From positions 23,491 to 87,490 of the forward strand of contig VZRZ01000409.1 of assembly GCA_013398175.1 (NCBI GenBank): 64,000 nucleotides of DNA. Reading direction: 5' to 3'. The first letter of the stretch is position 1; every line of letters starts with the position of its first letter. Below the pieces are notes generated by a model, which saw nothing but the letters and a program-made list of their open reading frames with translations, was not told the origin of the DNA and searched no databases. Both the position numbers and the translations under genes were made by a program. Shown piece by piece: positions 63,997-64,000 of this stretch. This DNA is from Climacteris rufus. Its lineage: Eukaryota > Chordata > Aves > Passeriformes > Climacteridae.

Positions 63997-64000
63997 AGTT

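Larger units (their letters stand above)
61853..64000 (-). other. NFIB intron 1 (3' part)
   Basis: Upstream of exon 2 on the sense strand I find no sequence encoding the NFIB exon 1 peptide (MYSP...LTQ) and no other convincing exon before the window ends. The stretch is AT-rich and without recognised interspersed repeats, and it closes with a poly(C) run. An alternative first exon could be hidden here, but nothing supports one. Confidence 0.85.

Noticed and set aside
61853..64000. Search for NFIB exon 1 or an alternative first exon in intron 1
   Set aside because: No reverse-complement match to the exon 1 peptide and no CpG-rich promoter; exon 1 must lie beyond the window.
1..64000. CRISPR arrays, operons, prophage, ribosome-binding sites, rRNA or tRNA genes
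   Set aside because: None is seen; the window is vertebrate intronic DNA, and I could not identify a tRNA cloverleaf or rRNA segment by eye.

Overview
This is a piece of a bird nuclear genome. It is AT-rich and intron-like, with no prokaryotic gene organisation. Its recognisable interspersed repeats are chicken-repeat-1 (CR1) LINE fragments with the typical avian 3' ends, plus at least one avian endogenous-retrovirus-type LTR. The species cannot be fixed from the sequence.

Only one protein-coding exon can be supported. It lies on the minus strand at 61321-61852 and is the 532-bp second exon of a Nuclear factor I gene, carrying nearly all of the DNA-binding domain. Diagnostic residues point to NFIB rather than NFIA. 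A strong polypyrimidine tract with AG precedes the exon and a GT donor follows it. Transcription therefore runs from high to low coordinates. Positions 61853-64000 are the 3' part of intron 1 (exon 1 is outside the window) and 1-61320 is the start of the very long intron 2 (exon 3 is outside the window). NFIB is Z-linked in chicken, so this window is probably Z-derived; that is inference from known synteny.

Layout of intron 2 in + coordinates: 1-3270 unique; 3275-4803 two CR1 copies back to back; 4804-14567 unique with a large poly(A) block and small repeats; 14568-15291 a third CR1; 20765-21160 a probable LTR relict; 27330-27800 a candidate conserved regulatory block; 34982-35973 an LTR split by a minus-strand CR1; 46549-47045 a CR1; 56490-56545 a short minus-strand CR1 tail; 56600-56975 a CpG-rich patch with a (GGCAG)n array; 57874-58726 a duplicated ~100-bp module dense in NFI half-sites; 61074-61155 a 41-bp tandem duplication just downstream of exon 2.

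The most interesting points are the duplicated NFI half-site module inside an NFI gene (possible autoregulation), the CpG-rich patch 4.3 kb downstream of exon 2 (possible internal promoter or enhancer), and the potential for exon-2 read-through to give a truncated DNA-binding-domain-only protein. I found no new gene system. The many other open frames are chance or repeat-derived.
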